Assembly (NCBI RefSeq): GCF_030285665.1
Contig: NZ_CP127295.1
Location: 10,354,001 to 10,418,000, forward strand
Reading direction: 5' to 3'
DNA from: Amycolatopsis mongoliensis
GTDB taxonomy: Bacteria; Actinomycetota; Actinomycetes; Mycobacteriales; Pseudonocardiaceae
Length of the DNA: 64,000 nt
The notes below the pieces were generated by a model, which made no database searches, was not told the DNA's origin, and saw only the letters and a list, made by a program, of their open reading frames with translations. A program made the position numbers and the translations under genes. This document shows, one piece after another, positions 16,847-27,600 of the stretch; the stretch's first letter is position 1; each line of letters opens with the position of its first letter.

Positions 16847-17973
16847 ATTCCCAGTTCCATCGCGACCAGCTGCCGCTGCACGTCGGAGGCGCCGGAGAAG
16901 ATCGTGCCGCCGATCGCGTCCCGCAGCGCGGCTTCGATCCCCTGCTCGCGCAGGTAGCCGCGGCTGCCGAACAGTTGCACGGCGTCCGTCGCGCTCGCCA
17001 CCGTCCCTTCGGACACCGCGAGCTTCGACAGCGCCGCGAACAGCGTCGCGTCTTCGCCCTCGTCCAGCGCCCAGCAGGCCCGGTACAGCAGAAGGCGGGC
17101 GCTTTCGGCCCGTAGCTTCATCTCCACGATCCGGTTGGACACCGACTGGAACTCGGCGAGCCGCTTGCCGAACTGGCGGCGGCCGCGCACGTGCTCCAGG
17201 CAGCGGTCGATCAGCCGGTCCTGCACGCCCAGGTACAGCGCGAAGAGACAGGCCCGCTCCCAGCCCATCGAGTGCTGGAAGATCGCCGAACCCTGGCCGG
17301 GTTCGCCGAGCACGGCGTCCGCGGGCACGAAACAGCCGGTGAAGGTGACCTCGGAGGCCACGCAGCCTTCCATGCCGAGCTTGCCGAACGGCTCCCCGAA
17401 GGCGATCCCCGGCGAATGGGCGTCGAGGGCGAAGGCCGTGATGCCCCAGTGGCCGGCGCCGGGGTCGGTGACCGCGTACGTCACCAGGACGTCGGCGACC
17501 GGGCCGTTGCTGACGAAGCTCTTGACGCCGTCGAGCACGTACCCGCCCTCGACCGGGGTGGCCGTGGTCCGCAGCGCGCCGACGTCGGAACCCGCCTCGG
17601 GCTCGGTCATCGCGTTGCCCGCGATCAGGTCGCCGGCGGCGAGACCGGGCAGGAGCCGGTCGCGCAGTGCCGCCGGGGCGAAGTCCACGATCGGCATCGT
17701 GCAGGCGAACAGGTGCGCGGCCGCGCCGAAGACGAGTCCGGTGTCCGGGCAGCCGCGCCCGGCGGCTTCGAACACCCGCGCCGTTTCGAGGGCGGTGAGC
17801 CCGCCGCCACCGTGGTCCGCGGGCACGCTGGCGCCGAGGACGCCGAACTTGCCCAGCAGGGCCCACTTCTCGCGGCTGAACACGTACTCGGGCGCGGCCG
17901 GGAAGGCCGCCCGCGTGTCGGCCACCGTCCGGTCGTAGCGCTGCCGCTGGTCCGCGGTCCAGCCGAACTCCAT
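16843..17973 (-). CDS. Acyl-CoA dehydrogenase family flavoprotein (PltE-like candidate)
   Basis: A 376-residue FAD-dependent acyl-CoA dehydrogenase homologue. The family blocks are present: AMTEPEAGSDVGALRT (FAD and substrate binding), GVKSFVSNGPVADV, RRQFGKRLAEFQSVSNRI, and a C-terminal DAIGGTIFSGASDVQRQLVA. Members next to stand-alone prolyl adenylation enzymes oxidise carrier-bound proline to pyrrole, and this gene is translationally coupled to such an enzyme. General acyl-CoA or acyl-ACP oxidation is the alternative. A good GGAGGTGG ribosome site precedes ATG 17973. It is divergent from the glycosyltransferase gene, with 78 bp between them. Confidence 0.85.
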   Translation of the reverse strand: MEFGWTADQRQRYDRTVADTRAAFPAAPEYVFSREKWALLGKFGVLGASVPADHGGGGLTALETARVFEAAGRGCPDTGLVFGAAAHLFACTMPIVDFAPAALRDRLLPGLAAGDLIAGNAMTEPEAGSDVGALRTTATPVEGGYVLDGVKSFVSNGPVADVLVTYAVTDPGAGHWGITAFALDAHSPGIAFGEPFGKLGMEGCVASEVTFTGCFVPADAVLGEPGQGSAIFQHSMGWERACLFALYLGVQDRLIDRCLEHVRGRRQFGKRLAEFQSVSNRIVEMKLRAESARLLLYRACWALDEGEDATLFAALSKLAVSEGTVASATDAVQLFGSRGYLREQGIEAALRDAIGGTIFSGASDVQRQLVAMELGM

Positions 17974-18051
17974 GCGCCCACCTCCACCAGGGTTCGCGCC
18001 CGAGGCTAACGGCGGCACGTCTAGCGAAATCCCTGAATACGCGGTGCGAGC

Positions 18052-19230
18052 ATGACTGGTGTGACCCGCCACGTCGTGCTCTGCACCCTGCCCGGTTACG
18101 GACACGTGACGCCCGTCCTGGACGTCCTCGGCGAGCTGGTCCGGCGCGGCCACCGGGTCACCGTGGCGACCGGCAGCGCGTTCGCCGACCGGATCGCCGC
18201 GACCGGCGCCCGGCCTCTCCCCTACGACGGGCCGGCCGACGACCCGGGTTCCCACCGCCTCGCGGCCGCGCTGACCGGCGCGTCCAGTTGCCTCGAGCCG
18301 CTGGCACCGGTGCGGAAGCTGCTCGTGGACGACCCGCCCGACGTGCTCGCGTTCGACTCGACCATGTGGATCGCGGGCCGCGTCCTCGCGAACGACGTCA
18401 CGTGCCCGACGATCCAGCTCTCGGCGTGTTTCGCGTCCAACGAGCACTATTCCCTGCCGACGCACGTGGCCCGGTACCCCGACTCGTCCACAGTGGACGA
18501 CGATGAGCCGTACGACTTCCTCGCCGATCTCACCGCCCTGCTGACGGCCGAGGCCCCGGGGCAGACGGCGGAGCAGTTCCTCGACGACGGCCGCGACCAC
18601 AAGCTGGTCCTCATCCCCCGCGACTTCCAGTACGCGGGCGAGACGTTCGACGACCGGCACACGTTCACCGGCCCGTGCTTCGGCCCGCAGCGGCCGCTGA
18701 CGGGCTGGGATCCACCGGCGAACGGCAACCCGGTGCTGCTGGTGTCCCTGGGCACGTCGGCGTTCAACGACCAGCCGGACTTCTTCCGGCAGTGCGCCCG
18801 CGCGTTCGCGGACCTGCCGTGGAACCTGGTGATGACCCTGGGCGGCGGCGTGGATCCGGCGTCACTGGGCCCGTTGCCCCCGAATGTCGAGGCACGCCAG
18901 TGGATTCCACACCCGGCGGTGCTGCGGCACGCGTCGGCGTTCGTGACGTCGGCGGGCATGGGGAGCGTCATGGAGGCGTTCTACTGCGGGACCCCGCTGG
19001 TGCTGGTGCCGATGCACGGCGAGCAGGAGGTCAACACCGAGCGGGTGGTGGAGCTGGGCCTCGGCATCCGCCTGCCCCGCGAAGAGCTGACACCAGAAGC
19101 GATCCGCGACGCGGTCCTGGCGGTGGCGGCCGACGAAGGCGTCGGCGCGCGCATGCGGGCGATGCGCGACCACACGCACGAAGGCGGCGGCGCCATCACA
19201 GCCGCCGACCGCATCCTCGAAACGACGTGA
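18052..19230 (+). CDS. MGT-type macrolide/polyketide glycosyltransferase
   Basis: A 392-residue GT-B glycosyltransferase of the OleD/MGT group (GT1 family). The N-terminal acceptor domain starts VVLCTLPGYGHVTPVLDVL with the catalytic-type histidine in GYGH. The C-terminal sugar-nucleotide domain has RQWIPHPAVLRHASAFVTS and GTPLVLVPMHGEQEVNTERV, the usual donor-binding block. Such enzymes attach deoxysugars to polyketides or inactivate macrolides by glucosylation for self-protection. The stop codon TGA is the first three bases of the palindromic repeat at 19228-19272. It lies between the adenylation pair and the ABC exporter, so it probably acts on the locus product. Confidence 0.88.
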   Translation: MTGVTRHVVLCTLPGYGHVTPVLDVLGELVRRGHRVTVATGSAFADRIAATGARPLPYDGPADDPGSHRLAAALTGASSCLEPLAPVRKLLVDDPPDVLAFDSTMWIAGRVLANDVTCPTIQLSACFASNEHYSLPTHVARYPDSSTVDDDEPYDFLADLTALLTAEAPGQTAEQFLDDGRDHKLVLIPRDFQYAGETFDDRHTFTGPCFGPQRPLTGWDPPANGNPVLLVSLGTSAFNDQPDFFRQCARAFADLPWNLVMTLGGGVDPASLGPLPPNVEARQWIPHPAVLRHASAFVTSAGMGSVMEAFYCGTPLVLVPMHGEQEVNTERVVELGLGIRLPREELTPEAIRDAVLAVAADEGVGARMRAMRDHTHEGGGAITAADRILETT

Positions 19231-19272
19231 ATGACTCATTCATGTCGCCTGGCGACATGAATGAGTCATTCA
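19228..19272. repeat. 45-bp perfect palindromic repeat, locus 3
   Basis: Perfect palindrome with 21-bp arms and a CTG loop; the left arm begins TGAATGACTCATTCATGTCG. The first TGA is used as the stop of the glycosyltransferase gene, so insertion must have preserved or created the gene's end. The convergent ABC permease gene stops at 19296. RNA from either strand would form a very stable hairpin, which could help end transcription or protect 3' ends. Confidence 0.9.
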
Positions 19273-19295
19273 CTACATCCCGGCAGCCGGAGACC

Positions 19296-20129
19296 TCAGC
19301 CGGAGTCGCGCTTGCCCATCAGGGAGAACGCCACCACCAGCGCCACCGCGACCCACGTCAGCAGCGTGCCGCCGCCGGTCAGCGGACCCAGGTAGGTCAC
19401 CGAGTCCGTCTTCAGCTGGGCCGTGCTCAGCTGCTCCGCGGCCGAAGCCGGGAAGTACGCCAGGATGTCGCGCTGAACCCACGTCGGCAGCAGAGCGCCG
19501 AGGATCGCCGGGGCGAAGATGAAGCCGATCGCCGTCGCGATCGCGCCCGCCGCGCTGCGCATCATCACGCCGAACGACAGCGCCAGCAGCGCGAACGCCG
19601 CGAACTCCGCGCCCCAGCCCAGCAGGCTGCGCAGCACGCCCGGGCCGCCGAGGCCCAGCGTCGGGATGGCCGGGTTGATGCCGAGCACGAGCTGGCCGAT
19701 GAAGAACGCCGCCGCCGCGAACAGGGTGCCGAGCACGAACGCCAGCAACCCGACGACCACGGCCTTCGAGATCAGGACGCGGCCGCGGTGCGGCGTGATG
19801 GCCAGCGTGAGGCGCATCATCCCGGTCGAGTACTCACCGGACACGGCGAGCACGCCGAGCACCGAGATGAGGATCAGGCCGAGGTTCATCCCGACCATGC
19901 TGGTGCCCGCCGAGTCGAAGTCGGCCGTCTGCCCGGCGGGCAGGTTCTTGTAGTCCTGTTCGGTCAGGAAGCTGAACAGCACGGAGAACCCGACACTGAC
20001 CACCGCCGCGGCGATGACGACGAGCCAGGTCGACCGGACCGACTTGAGCTTGGTCCACTCCGCGGCGAGCGTGTTGGTGATGCCGGGCGAGGTCTTCTCG
20101 GCGGGCAGCGAGGCCGTTGCGGTCGTCAC
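19296..20129 (-). CDS. ABC-2 type exporter permease
   Basis: A 277-residue integral membrane protein with about six hydrophobic segments, the first after the AAEWTKLKSVRSTW motif typical of ABC-2 drug-exporter permeases, then a periplasmic-type loop and blocks such as LILISVLGVLAVSGEYSTGM. It follows the ATPase gene with a single base between the stop and this GTG start. Together they form an ATPase/permease exporter of the BcrAB/NatAB kind. Its place between a glycosyltransferase and the PKS suggests export of, or immunity to, the locus product. Confidence 0.87.
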   Translation of the reverse strand: MTTATASLPAEKTSPGITNTLAAEWTKLKSVRSTWLVVIAAAVVSVGFSVLFSFLTEQDYKNLPAGQTADFDSAGTSMVGMNLGLILISVLGVLAVSGEYSTGMMRLTLAITPHRGRVLISKAVVVGLLAFVLGTLFAAAAFFIGQLVLGINPAIPTLGLGGPGVLRSLLGWGAEFAAFALLALSFGVMMRSAAGAIATAIGFIFAPAILGALLPTWVQRDILAYFPASAAEQLSTAQLKTDSVTYLGPLTGGGTLLTWVAVALVVAFSLMGKRDSG

Positions 20130-20130
20130 G

Positions 20131-21102
20131 TCATTCCGTCCCTTCCGCGGCGAGTGCCCGCACGGTCTCGAGTACTTTGTGCTCCTCCGGCGCCGCGGCG
20201 TTGTGCGACCGGTACTGCACGCTGTCCTTGGTGAGGTCCATGAACGCGGCCTCGAGGCTCGCGCGGACCGGCGTCAGCTCGTGCAGCCCGAGCCGGCGCT
20301 CCAGCGCCAGGTCGCCGATCTCCGGCGCGTCCAGGCCGACGACGTTGAGCGAACCGTCGTCCAGCTTCGTCACCTTGCCGCCCGCCCTTTCGAGGGCTTC
20401 GGCGAGCTCGGCGGCCTGCGGCGAGACCACGTGGACGTGGCTGCGCGCGCTGCGCTGGGTGAAGTCGGCGATCGGCATGTCGGCGATGAGCTCGCCGCGG
20501 CCGATCACGATGACGTGCGCGGCGGTCTCTTCCATCTCGTTCATCAGGTGGCTGGACACGAAGACCGTCCGCCCCCCGGCGGCGAGGTCCTGCATCAGGG
20601 TCCTGATCCAGTAGATGCCCTCGGGGTCGAGGCCGTTGACCGGCTCGTCGAACAGCAGCGTCGGCGGGTCGCCCAGCAGGGCGGTCGCGATGCCGAGCCG
20701 CTGGTACATGCCGAGGGAGAAGTTGCCGACCTTCTTGCCCGCGACGTCGGTGAGGCCGACGGTGTCGAGCACCTCGTCCACCCGCTTGCGCGGGATGCCG
20801 CCGGCCTGCGCCACCCACTGCAGGTGCCGGTACGCCGTGCGCGCGCCGTGGACGGCCTTCGCGTCGAGCAGCGCCCCGACCTCCCGCATCGGCGCGGGCA
20901 GGTCGCGGTAGGCCTTGCCGTTGACCGTGACCGAGCCGCCGCTGGGGGCGTCCAGGCCGAGGATCATCCGCATCGTGGTCGACTTGCCGGCCCCGTTGGG
21001 CCCCAGGAAACCGGTCACGACGCCAGGCTTGATGTCGAACGACAGGCCGTTGACGGCCGTCGTGTCCCCGTATCGCTTCGTCAGATCTCGTGCTGTGATC
21101 AA
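20131..21102 (-). CDS. ABC exporter ATPase subunit
   Basis: A 323-residue ABC ATPase. Walker A is GPNGAGKST, the signature is FSLGMYQRLG, and Walker B with its glutamate is LLFDEPVNGLDPEG, followed by the H-loop SSHLMNEME. The C-terminal tail of about 90 residues after the ATPase core is typical of BcrA/NatA-like exporters. The start is taken as TTG 21102, because GGAG lies 7 nt upstream and the protein then begins at the usual ITARDLTKRYG; an upstream start at 21147 would add a tail without homology features. First gene of the two-gene exporter operon. Confidence 0.88.
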   Translation of the reverse strand: MITARDLTKRYGDTTAVNGLSFDIKPGVVTGFLGPNGAGKSTTMRMILGLDAPSGGSVTVNGKAYRDLPAPMREVGALLDAKAVHGARTAYRHLQWVAQAGGIPRKRVDEVLDTVGLTDVAGKKVGNFSLGMYQRLGIATALLGDPPTLLFDEPVNGLDPEGIYWIRTLMQDLAAGGRTVFVSSHLMNEMEETAAHVIVIGRGELIADMPIADFTQRSARSHVHVVSPQAAELAEALERAGGKVTKLDDGSLNVVGLDAPEIGDLALERRLGLHELTPVRASLEAAFMDLTKDSVQYRSHNAAAPEEHKVLETVRALAAEGTE

Positions 21103-21376
21103 GCGCCTGCTCCGTATTCGATCCGGTAGTACCTGAGGACAAGTCAACCGGCTGCCACCACCGCCGGGCTAGTACACAAGGTCGCTTGTCACCGCAACCA
21201 AAGTTGCAACCCCCGTACCTGCGTGATCTTCCCAGCACCCGGCGCGGCCGGCAACTCGGGAGAACGTCAACTTTCGATGGTCGGAAGACGACTTTCGAGG
21301 ACTCACAACGCTGATCGCCGTGTGCTTGAATCGATCACAAGAGATTTCGTCGACCACTTTTCACGAGGAGTTTCCG

Positions 21377-21589
21377 ATGGCCAAAGAACAAGGACGTCCC
21401 TTCGTTTCCCTCGTCATGGGACTGATTCTCGTCGCGGGCGGGGTCGCGATCATCATCAACGCGGGAGAGCACACGATCGGCGTGATCGGCGGCGCCGTCA
21501 CCATCGTCGTGGGTCTGCTGTTCTTCGTCCGCAGCGCCACTTCCCGCAAGACGACGGCCGCCGGACGGCGCCGCTTCTTCATCTCCTGA
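21377..21589 (+). CDS. Small two-helix membrane protein, unknown function
   Basis: A 70-residue protein with two predicted transmembrane helices (about residues 9-28 and 34-51) linked by a short AGEHTIGVI turn and ending in a basic tail (SRKTTAAGRRRFF). ATG 21377 has a clear GAGGAG ribosome site and is preferred over an in-frame start at 21320. It is divergent from the ABC ATPase and convergent with the PKS gene. No family was recognised. It could be unrelated to the polyketide locus. Confidence 0.72.
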   Translation: MAKEQGRPFVSLVMGLILVAGGVAIIINAGEHTIGVIGGAVTIVVGLLFFVRSATSRKTTAAGRRRFFIS

Positions 21590-21621
21590 GAATCCTGAAA
21601 ACCAGCCATCGACGGAACTCG

Positions 21622-21666
21622 GCGGCCGTCCTGGTGTCCCGGTCGGGGGGTCACCAGGACGGCCGC
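21622..21666. terminator. Terminator between the small membrane gene and the PKS
   Basis: A 15-bp perfect stem, GCGGCCGTCCTGGTG with its complement, around a 15-nt loop, placed in the 92-bp gap between the convergent small gene (stop 21589) and PKS gene (stop 21682). Likely serves both. Confidence 0.85.
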
Positions 21667-21681
21667 TTCCGTTCGGCACCG

Positions 21682-24600
21682 CTATTCGTCGCCGAGCGCC
21701 AGCCGCACGAGGTCGTCGACCGCCATCTCGCCGAACGCGTCGTCTTCGGGAGATTCCACGGCCGGATCGCCGTCCCGCAGCTTCAGGACCGCCTCCAGCA
21801 ACCCCGCCTCGCGGAACCGGGCGACCGGGATGGACGCCAGCGCCGCGCGGATCTCCCGTTCCTCGTCCCCGACTTCCGGCGTGGCTTCGAGGGATTCCGG
21901 GAACAGCTCCCCGCCCACGTAGCCGGCCAGTGCCGCCGGGGTCGGGTAGTCGAAGATCAGCGTCGCCGGCAGCCGGATCCCGCTCACCGCGCTCAGGCGG
22001 TTGCGCAGCTCCACCGCGGTCAGCGAGTCGAAGCCCAGCTCCTTGAACACCCTCAGCGGGTCGACGGTCTCCGCGCCGCCGTAGCCCAGCACCGCGCCCA
22101 CCTGCGCGCACACCAGCTCCACCAGCGCCTGCCGCCGGTCCTCGCCGGACGTGCCCGCGAGCCGCTGGCGCAGGTCGGCCTCCGCCGCCCCCGCGGCGGC
22201 CGTCCGGCGCCGGACGGCGGTCCGGACCACTCCGCGCAGCTGCTCCGGGACGTCCGTCGACGCCAGCACGCGCGCGTCGACCAGCATCGGCACGAGCACC
22301 GCGTCGGGCGCGCCGAGCGCCGCGTCGAACAACGCCAGGCCCTGGTCGGCGGGCAGTGGGGGAAGCCCGGAGCGCGCCATGCGGCGCACATCGGCTTCGG
22401 ACAATCCGGCCGTCATGCCGCCGGCCGGCAGCCACGGGCCCCAGGCCAGCGCCAGCGCGGGCAGTCCCGCCGCGCGCCGCTGCCGGGCCAGCGCGTCCAG
22501 GAAAGCGTTTGCGGCGGCGTAGTTCGCCTGCCCGGGTGCGCCGAGCACGCCCGCCGCCGACGAGAACAGGACGAACGCGGAGAGGTCGAGGTGCCGCGTC
22601 AGCTCGTCCAGGTTGGCCGCCGCGGATACCTTCGGCCGCAGCACGGCGTCCAGCCGCTCCGGGGTCAACGCGCCGACGAGCCCGTCGTCGAGCACCCCGG
22701 CCGCGTGCACCACCGCGGTCAGCGGGTGCTCCTCCGGCACGCCGGCCAGCAGCTCCGCAAGCGCTTCCCGGTCCGCCGCGTCACACGCGGCGACCGTCGT
22801 CTCGGCCCCGAGCGAGGACAGCTCGGCCCGCAGTTCGTCGACGCCTTCGGCCGCCGGGCCGCGGCGGCTCGCCAGCAGCAGGTGCCGGACGCCGGACCCC
22901 GCGAGGTGCCGGGCCAGCAGGCGCCCGAGTCCGCCGGTGCCCCCGGTGATCAGCACGGTGCCGTGCGCGTCGAGCGGTGCGGGCACGGTCAGCACGACCT
23001 TGCCGACGTGCTTCGCCTGGCTCACGTGCCGGAACGCCGCGGGCGCGCGCCGGACGTCCCAGGCAGTGACCGGCACCGGCGTCAGCACCCCGGCCTCGAA
23101 CCACTCCAGCAGCCGGTCGAACAGCTCGCGGATCCGGTCGTACCCGGCCTCGACCAGGTCGAACGCCTGGTACCGGACGCCCGGGTGCTCAGCCGCGACG
23201 CGCTCGGCGTCGCGCACGTCGGTCTTGCCCATCTCCAGGAACCGGCCGCCGCGCGGCAGCAGCCGCAGGGACGCGTCCACGAAGTCGCCGGCCAGCGAGT
23301 CGAGCACGACGTCGACACCGCGCCCACCGGTCGCCGCGCGGAACTCGGCTTCGAAATCGAGCGTGCGCGACGACGCGATGTGGTCGTCGGCCAGGCCCGA
23401 AGCCCGGAGGGTGGCCCACTTGCCGGGACTCGCGGTGCCGTACACCTCGGCGCCGAGGTGACGCGCGAGCTGCACCGCGGCCATCCCGACGCCGCCCGCC
23501 GCCGCGTGCACCAGCACGGTCTCGCCGGGCTGCAGGTCGCCCAGGTCGGTCAGGGCGTAGAGCGCGGTCAGGAACACCACCGGCACCGAAGCGCCCTGCG
23601 CGAACGACATCCCGGCGGGCAGCCGGCAGAGCATCCGCTCGTCGACCTCCGCCACCGGCCCGAACGCGCCGCCGAACATGCCCATCACCCGGTCGCCCGG
23701 CGCGAACCGGGTGACGCCGGCGCCGACCGCGGTGACGACCCCGGCGCCCTCCAGCCCCGGCGGGGTGGCCGGACCCGGGTACATGCCGAGCGTGTTGAGC
23801 ACGTCCCGGAAGTTCACGCCGGCGGCGCGCACGGAGATCCGCACCGCGCCCGGCGCGACCGGCTCGGCGAATTCGGGACAGGGCACGACGGTCAGCCCGT
23901 CCAGAGTGCCGCGTTCGGCGATGTCGACCCGCCAGTCTCCGGCGGGGACGGTGAGTGCGTCCGGTTCCTTGGCCAGCCGCGCCACCCGTGCCGCCCCGGC
24001 GCGCAGCGCGATCTGGTTCTCCCCCGTCGCCAGTGCGGCAGCGGGTTCGGCCGAGCCGTCGGAGTCCACCAGCACGAACCGGCCGGGGTGCTCCGACTGC
24101 GCCGAGCGCACCAGGCCCCAGACCGCGGCGAGGGCGGGATCGGCCGGGCCGTCGCCGTCTTCGGTGACGACCGCCCCGGAGGTCAGCAGCGCGAGCTTCG
24201 CCGCGGCGAACCGCTCGTCGGCGAGCCAGGCCTGCACGAGGGCGAGCGCGTCGTACGTCGCCTCCCGCACCGGCCGCGTCGCGAAGGGGACCACGACGAC
24301 GTCCGGGACGTCGGCGAGGCCGTCGAGCGAGCCGGCGACCGTCCACGACGGGTCCGCCTGGTCGCCGTCGTGGACGGGCCAGGTGAGCCGGTACAGCGCA
24401 TCCGGCCGGGCCGCGAGCTGATCCGGGAGAACTCCCGCAGGGCCAAGGAGTCCACGGTGGCCACGGGCCGCCCGGCGGAGTCGGCGATCGCGATCGCCAG
24501 GGACTCGGCACCGGTCTTGGTGAGCCGCACCCGCAGCCCGCGCGCTCCCTCGGCGTGCAGCGACACCCCGCGCCAGGAGAACGGCAGCCTGCCGTTCGGA

Positions 24601-27600
24601 GCGGGCGCGAACGGCAGGAACGCCGCCGCGTGCAGGACCGCGTCGAGCAGCGCCGGGTGCAGCCCGAAGGCCGAGGCGTCCGCGACAGCGGCGTTCTCGG
24701 GGAGCTCGACCTCCGCGAAGACGTCTTCGCCGTGCCGCCAGGCCTTCCGCAGGCCCTGGAAGACGGGCCCGTAGCCGAACCCGCTGTCCGCGAGCCGGTC
24801 GTAGAGCCCGCCTGTCTCGAGGAGCTCCGCGCCCGGGGGCGGCCACTCGGTGAGGTCGTCGCCGCGCGCCGGGACCGCCGGGGTCAGCACGCCGCTCGCG
24901 TGCAGCGTCCACGGGCTGTCGGGGGCCGCGTCCTCGGCGCGCGAGTGGATGGTCAGCGAGCACGCCCCGGACTCGTCCGGGGCGCCGGTCAGGACCTGGA
25001 GCCGGACGCCCCCGGTCGCGGGCAGCACCAGCGGCGCCCCGAGCGTCAGCTCCTCGAGCTGCGTGCGGCCGGCGCGGTCGCCCGCGTCGACGGCGAGCTC
25101 GACGAACGCCGTCCCCGGGAAGAGCACCGATCCGCCGATGCCGTGGTCGGCGAGCCAGGGGTGGGTCCGCAGCGAAATCCGTCCGGTGCCGAGCACTCCG
25201 GCAGACCCGGCCAGGTCCGCGGTGGCGCCAAGGAACGGGTGGGGGCTGGCGGCCAGCCCGGCGGTCGCGACGTCGCCGGAGCGTCCCGAAGACGTGCCGG
25301 GCCAGAACCGGCGGCGCTGGAAGGCGTAGGTCGGCAGCTCGGCCCGTTCGCCTGCCGGGACGAGCCTGGCCCAGTCCGGGGAGAAGCCGTGCGCGTGGGC
25401 TTCCGCCACGGCGGTCAGCACGGTTTCGACGTCCGGCCGCCGGCGTCGTTGGGTCGCGGTCACGAACACGTCGGCGTCGACGCAGTCCCCGACCATCGCC
25501 GACAGCACGGCGTCCGGGCCGACCTCGACGAACCGGGTGACACCCCGGGACGCGAGCCAGCCGGCACCGTCGGCGAAGCGGACCGCGTCGCGCACGTGCC
25601 GGACCCAGTGCTCGGGCGAGCGCAGTTCGGCGGCGGTCGCGAGCCGGCCGGTGAGGTTCGAGACCACCCCGATCCGGGGGTCCCGGTAGGACAGTCCGGT
25701 CGCCACCTCGCGGAACCGCGCGAGCATCGGGTCCATCAGCGGGGAGTGGAACGCGTGGCTGGTGCGCAGCCGCTTGGTTTCCCGGCCCAGCCGGGTGAAG
25801 TGCGCGGCGATGCCGAGGACGTCGTCTTCGACGCCGGACACCACGACCGAGGCGGGGCCGTTGACGGCGGCGATCCCGGCCGACGCGGTGAGCAGCGGGC
25901 GGATCTCCTCCTCGGTCGCGCGCACGGCCACCATGGCGCCCGTCGCGGGCAGCTCCTGCATGAGCCGCCCGCGCGCGGCGACCAGCGTGCAGGCGTCGTC
26001 CAGGGTCAGCACCCCGGCCACGTGAGCGGCCGCGAGTTCGCCGATCGAGTGGCCCAGGACGAAGTCCGGCGTCAGGCCCCACGACTCCAGCAGGCGGAAC
26101 AGGGCGACCTCGACCGCGAACAGCGCGGGCTGGGTGTAGCGGGTTTGGTCGAGCTGCCCGCCACCTTCGGCGATGACGTCGAGCAGCGGGACGTCGAGTT
26201 CGGCGTCGAAGAGCGCGCAGGCCGCGTCGAAGGCCTCGGCGAACACGGGGAACTCCTCGCGCAGCGCGAGGCCCATGCCCGCGCGCTGGGCGCCCTGGCC
26301 GGTGAAGAGGAACGCCGAGCGGCCCTCGTCGGAGACGCGGCCGCGCACGACGCCGGGGCCTTCGCCGCCCTCGGCCAGCAGCCGCAGGTTGCGCAGCGCG
26401 GTGTCCCGGTCGGGCGCCAGGACGACGGCCCGGTGGCCGAACGCGGTCCGGGCGGCCAGTGCGGAACCGATGCCGTGGACGCCGTGCTCCGCCACCGGCA
26501 GCAGCGCGGCGGCCTGCGCGGACAGCGCCGCCTCGGTGTGGCCGGACAGCGGCCACAGCGGCGCCGGAAAGTCCACAGTGGACTGTGCGGGAGGCTCGGC
26601 GGGAGCCTGCTCCAGGATGGCGTGCGCGTTGGTGCCGCTGAAGCCGAACGCGGACACCGCGGCCCGGCGCGGACGATCGGCCACGGGCCAGGCGACCGGC
26701 TCGGTCAGCAGCCGGACGTTCCCGGCGGTCCAGTCGACCCGCTCCGACGGGACGTCGGCGTGCAGCGTGCGCGGCAGCACCCCGCGGTCGAGGGAGAGGA
26801 CCATCTTGAGCACGCCGGCGACCCCGGCGGCGGCCTGGGTGTGGCCGAGGTTCGACTTGATCGCGCCGAGCCACAAGGGACGCTCGCGGTCCTGCCCGTA
26901 GGTGGCGAGCAGCGCCTGCGCTTCGATCGGGTCGCCGAGCCGGGTGCCGGTGCCGTGCGCCTCGACGGCGTCCACCTCGGACGGGGTGAGCCCGGCGTCG
27001 GCGAGCGCGGCGAGGATGACGCGTTGCTGCGAAGGGCCGTTCGGGGCGGTGAGCCCGTTGCTCGCCCCGTCGGAGTTGACGGCCGAGCCGCGCAGCACCG
27101 CCAGCACCCGGCGGCCGTGGCGCCGGGCGTCGGAAAGCCGTTCCAGCAGCAGGATTCCGGCGCCCTCCGACCAGCCGGTGCCGTCGGCGGTGTCGCCGAA
27201 GGCCTTGCAGCGGCCGTCCTCGGCCAGCCCTCGCTGCCGGCTGAACTCCACGAACCCGGCCGGGGTGGACATCACGGTGACCCCGCCGGCCAGCGCCAGC
27301 GAGCACTCGCCCGAGCGCAGGGACTGCGCCGCGAGGTGCAGCGCGACCAGCGAGGACGAGCACGCCGTGTCGACGGTGACGGCCGGCCCTTCGAGCCCGA
27401 AGGTGTAGGAGACCCGGCCCGACAGCACGCTCGCCGCGTTGCCGGTGCCGAGGTGCCCGGCGACGTCGTCCACTGAATCCCGCAGCAGGGACGAGTAGTC
27501 CTGGCCGTTGGTCCCGGCGAAGACACCGGTGCGGCTGCCGCGCAGCGCCGACGGGTCGATCCCGGCGCGCTCGAACGCCTCCCAGGACGTCTCCAGCAGC

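Noticed and set aside
16843..18660. Acyl-CoA dehydrogenase extended to 605 residues
   Set aside because: The upstream part is antisense to the glycosyltransferase gene; ATG 17973 has a strong ribosome site and gives the usual length.
21223..24774. Plus-strand frame of 1,183 codons opposite the PKS
   Set aside because: Shadow of the PKS coding strand; composition biased and without domains. The same applies to 24555-27476 and 28440-32960.
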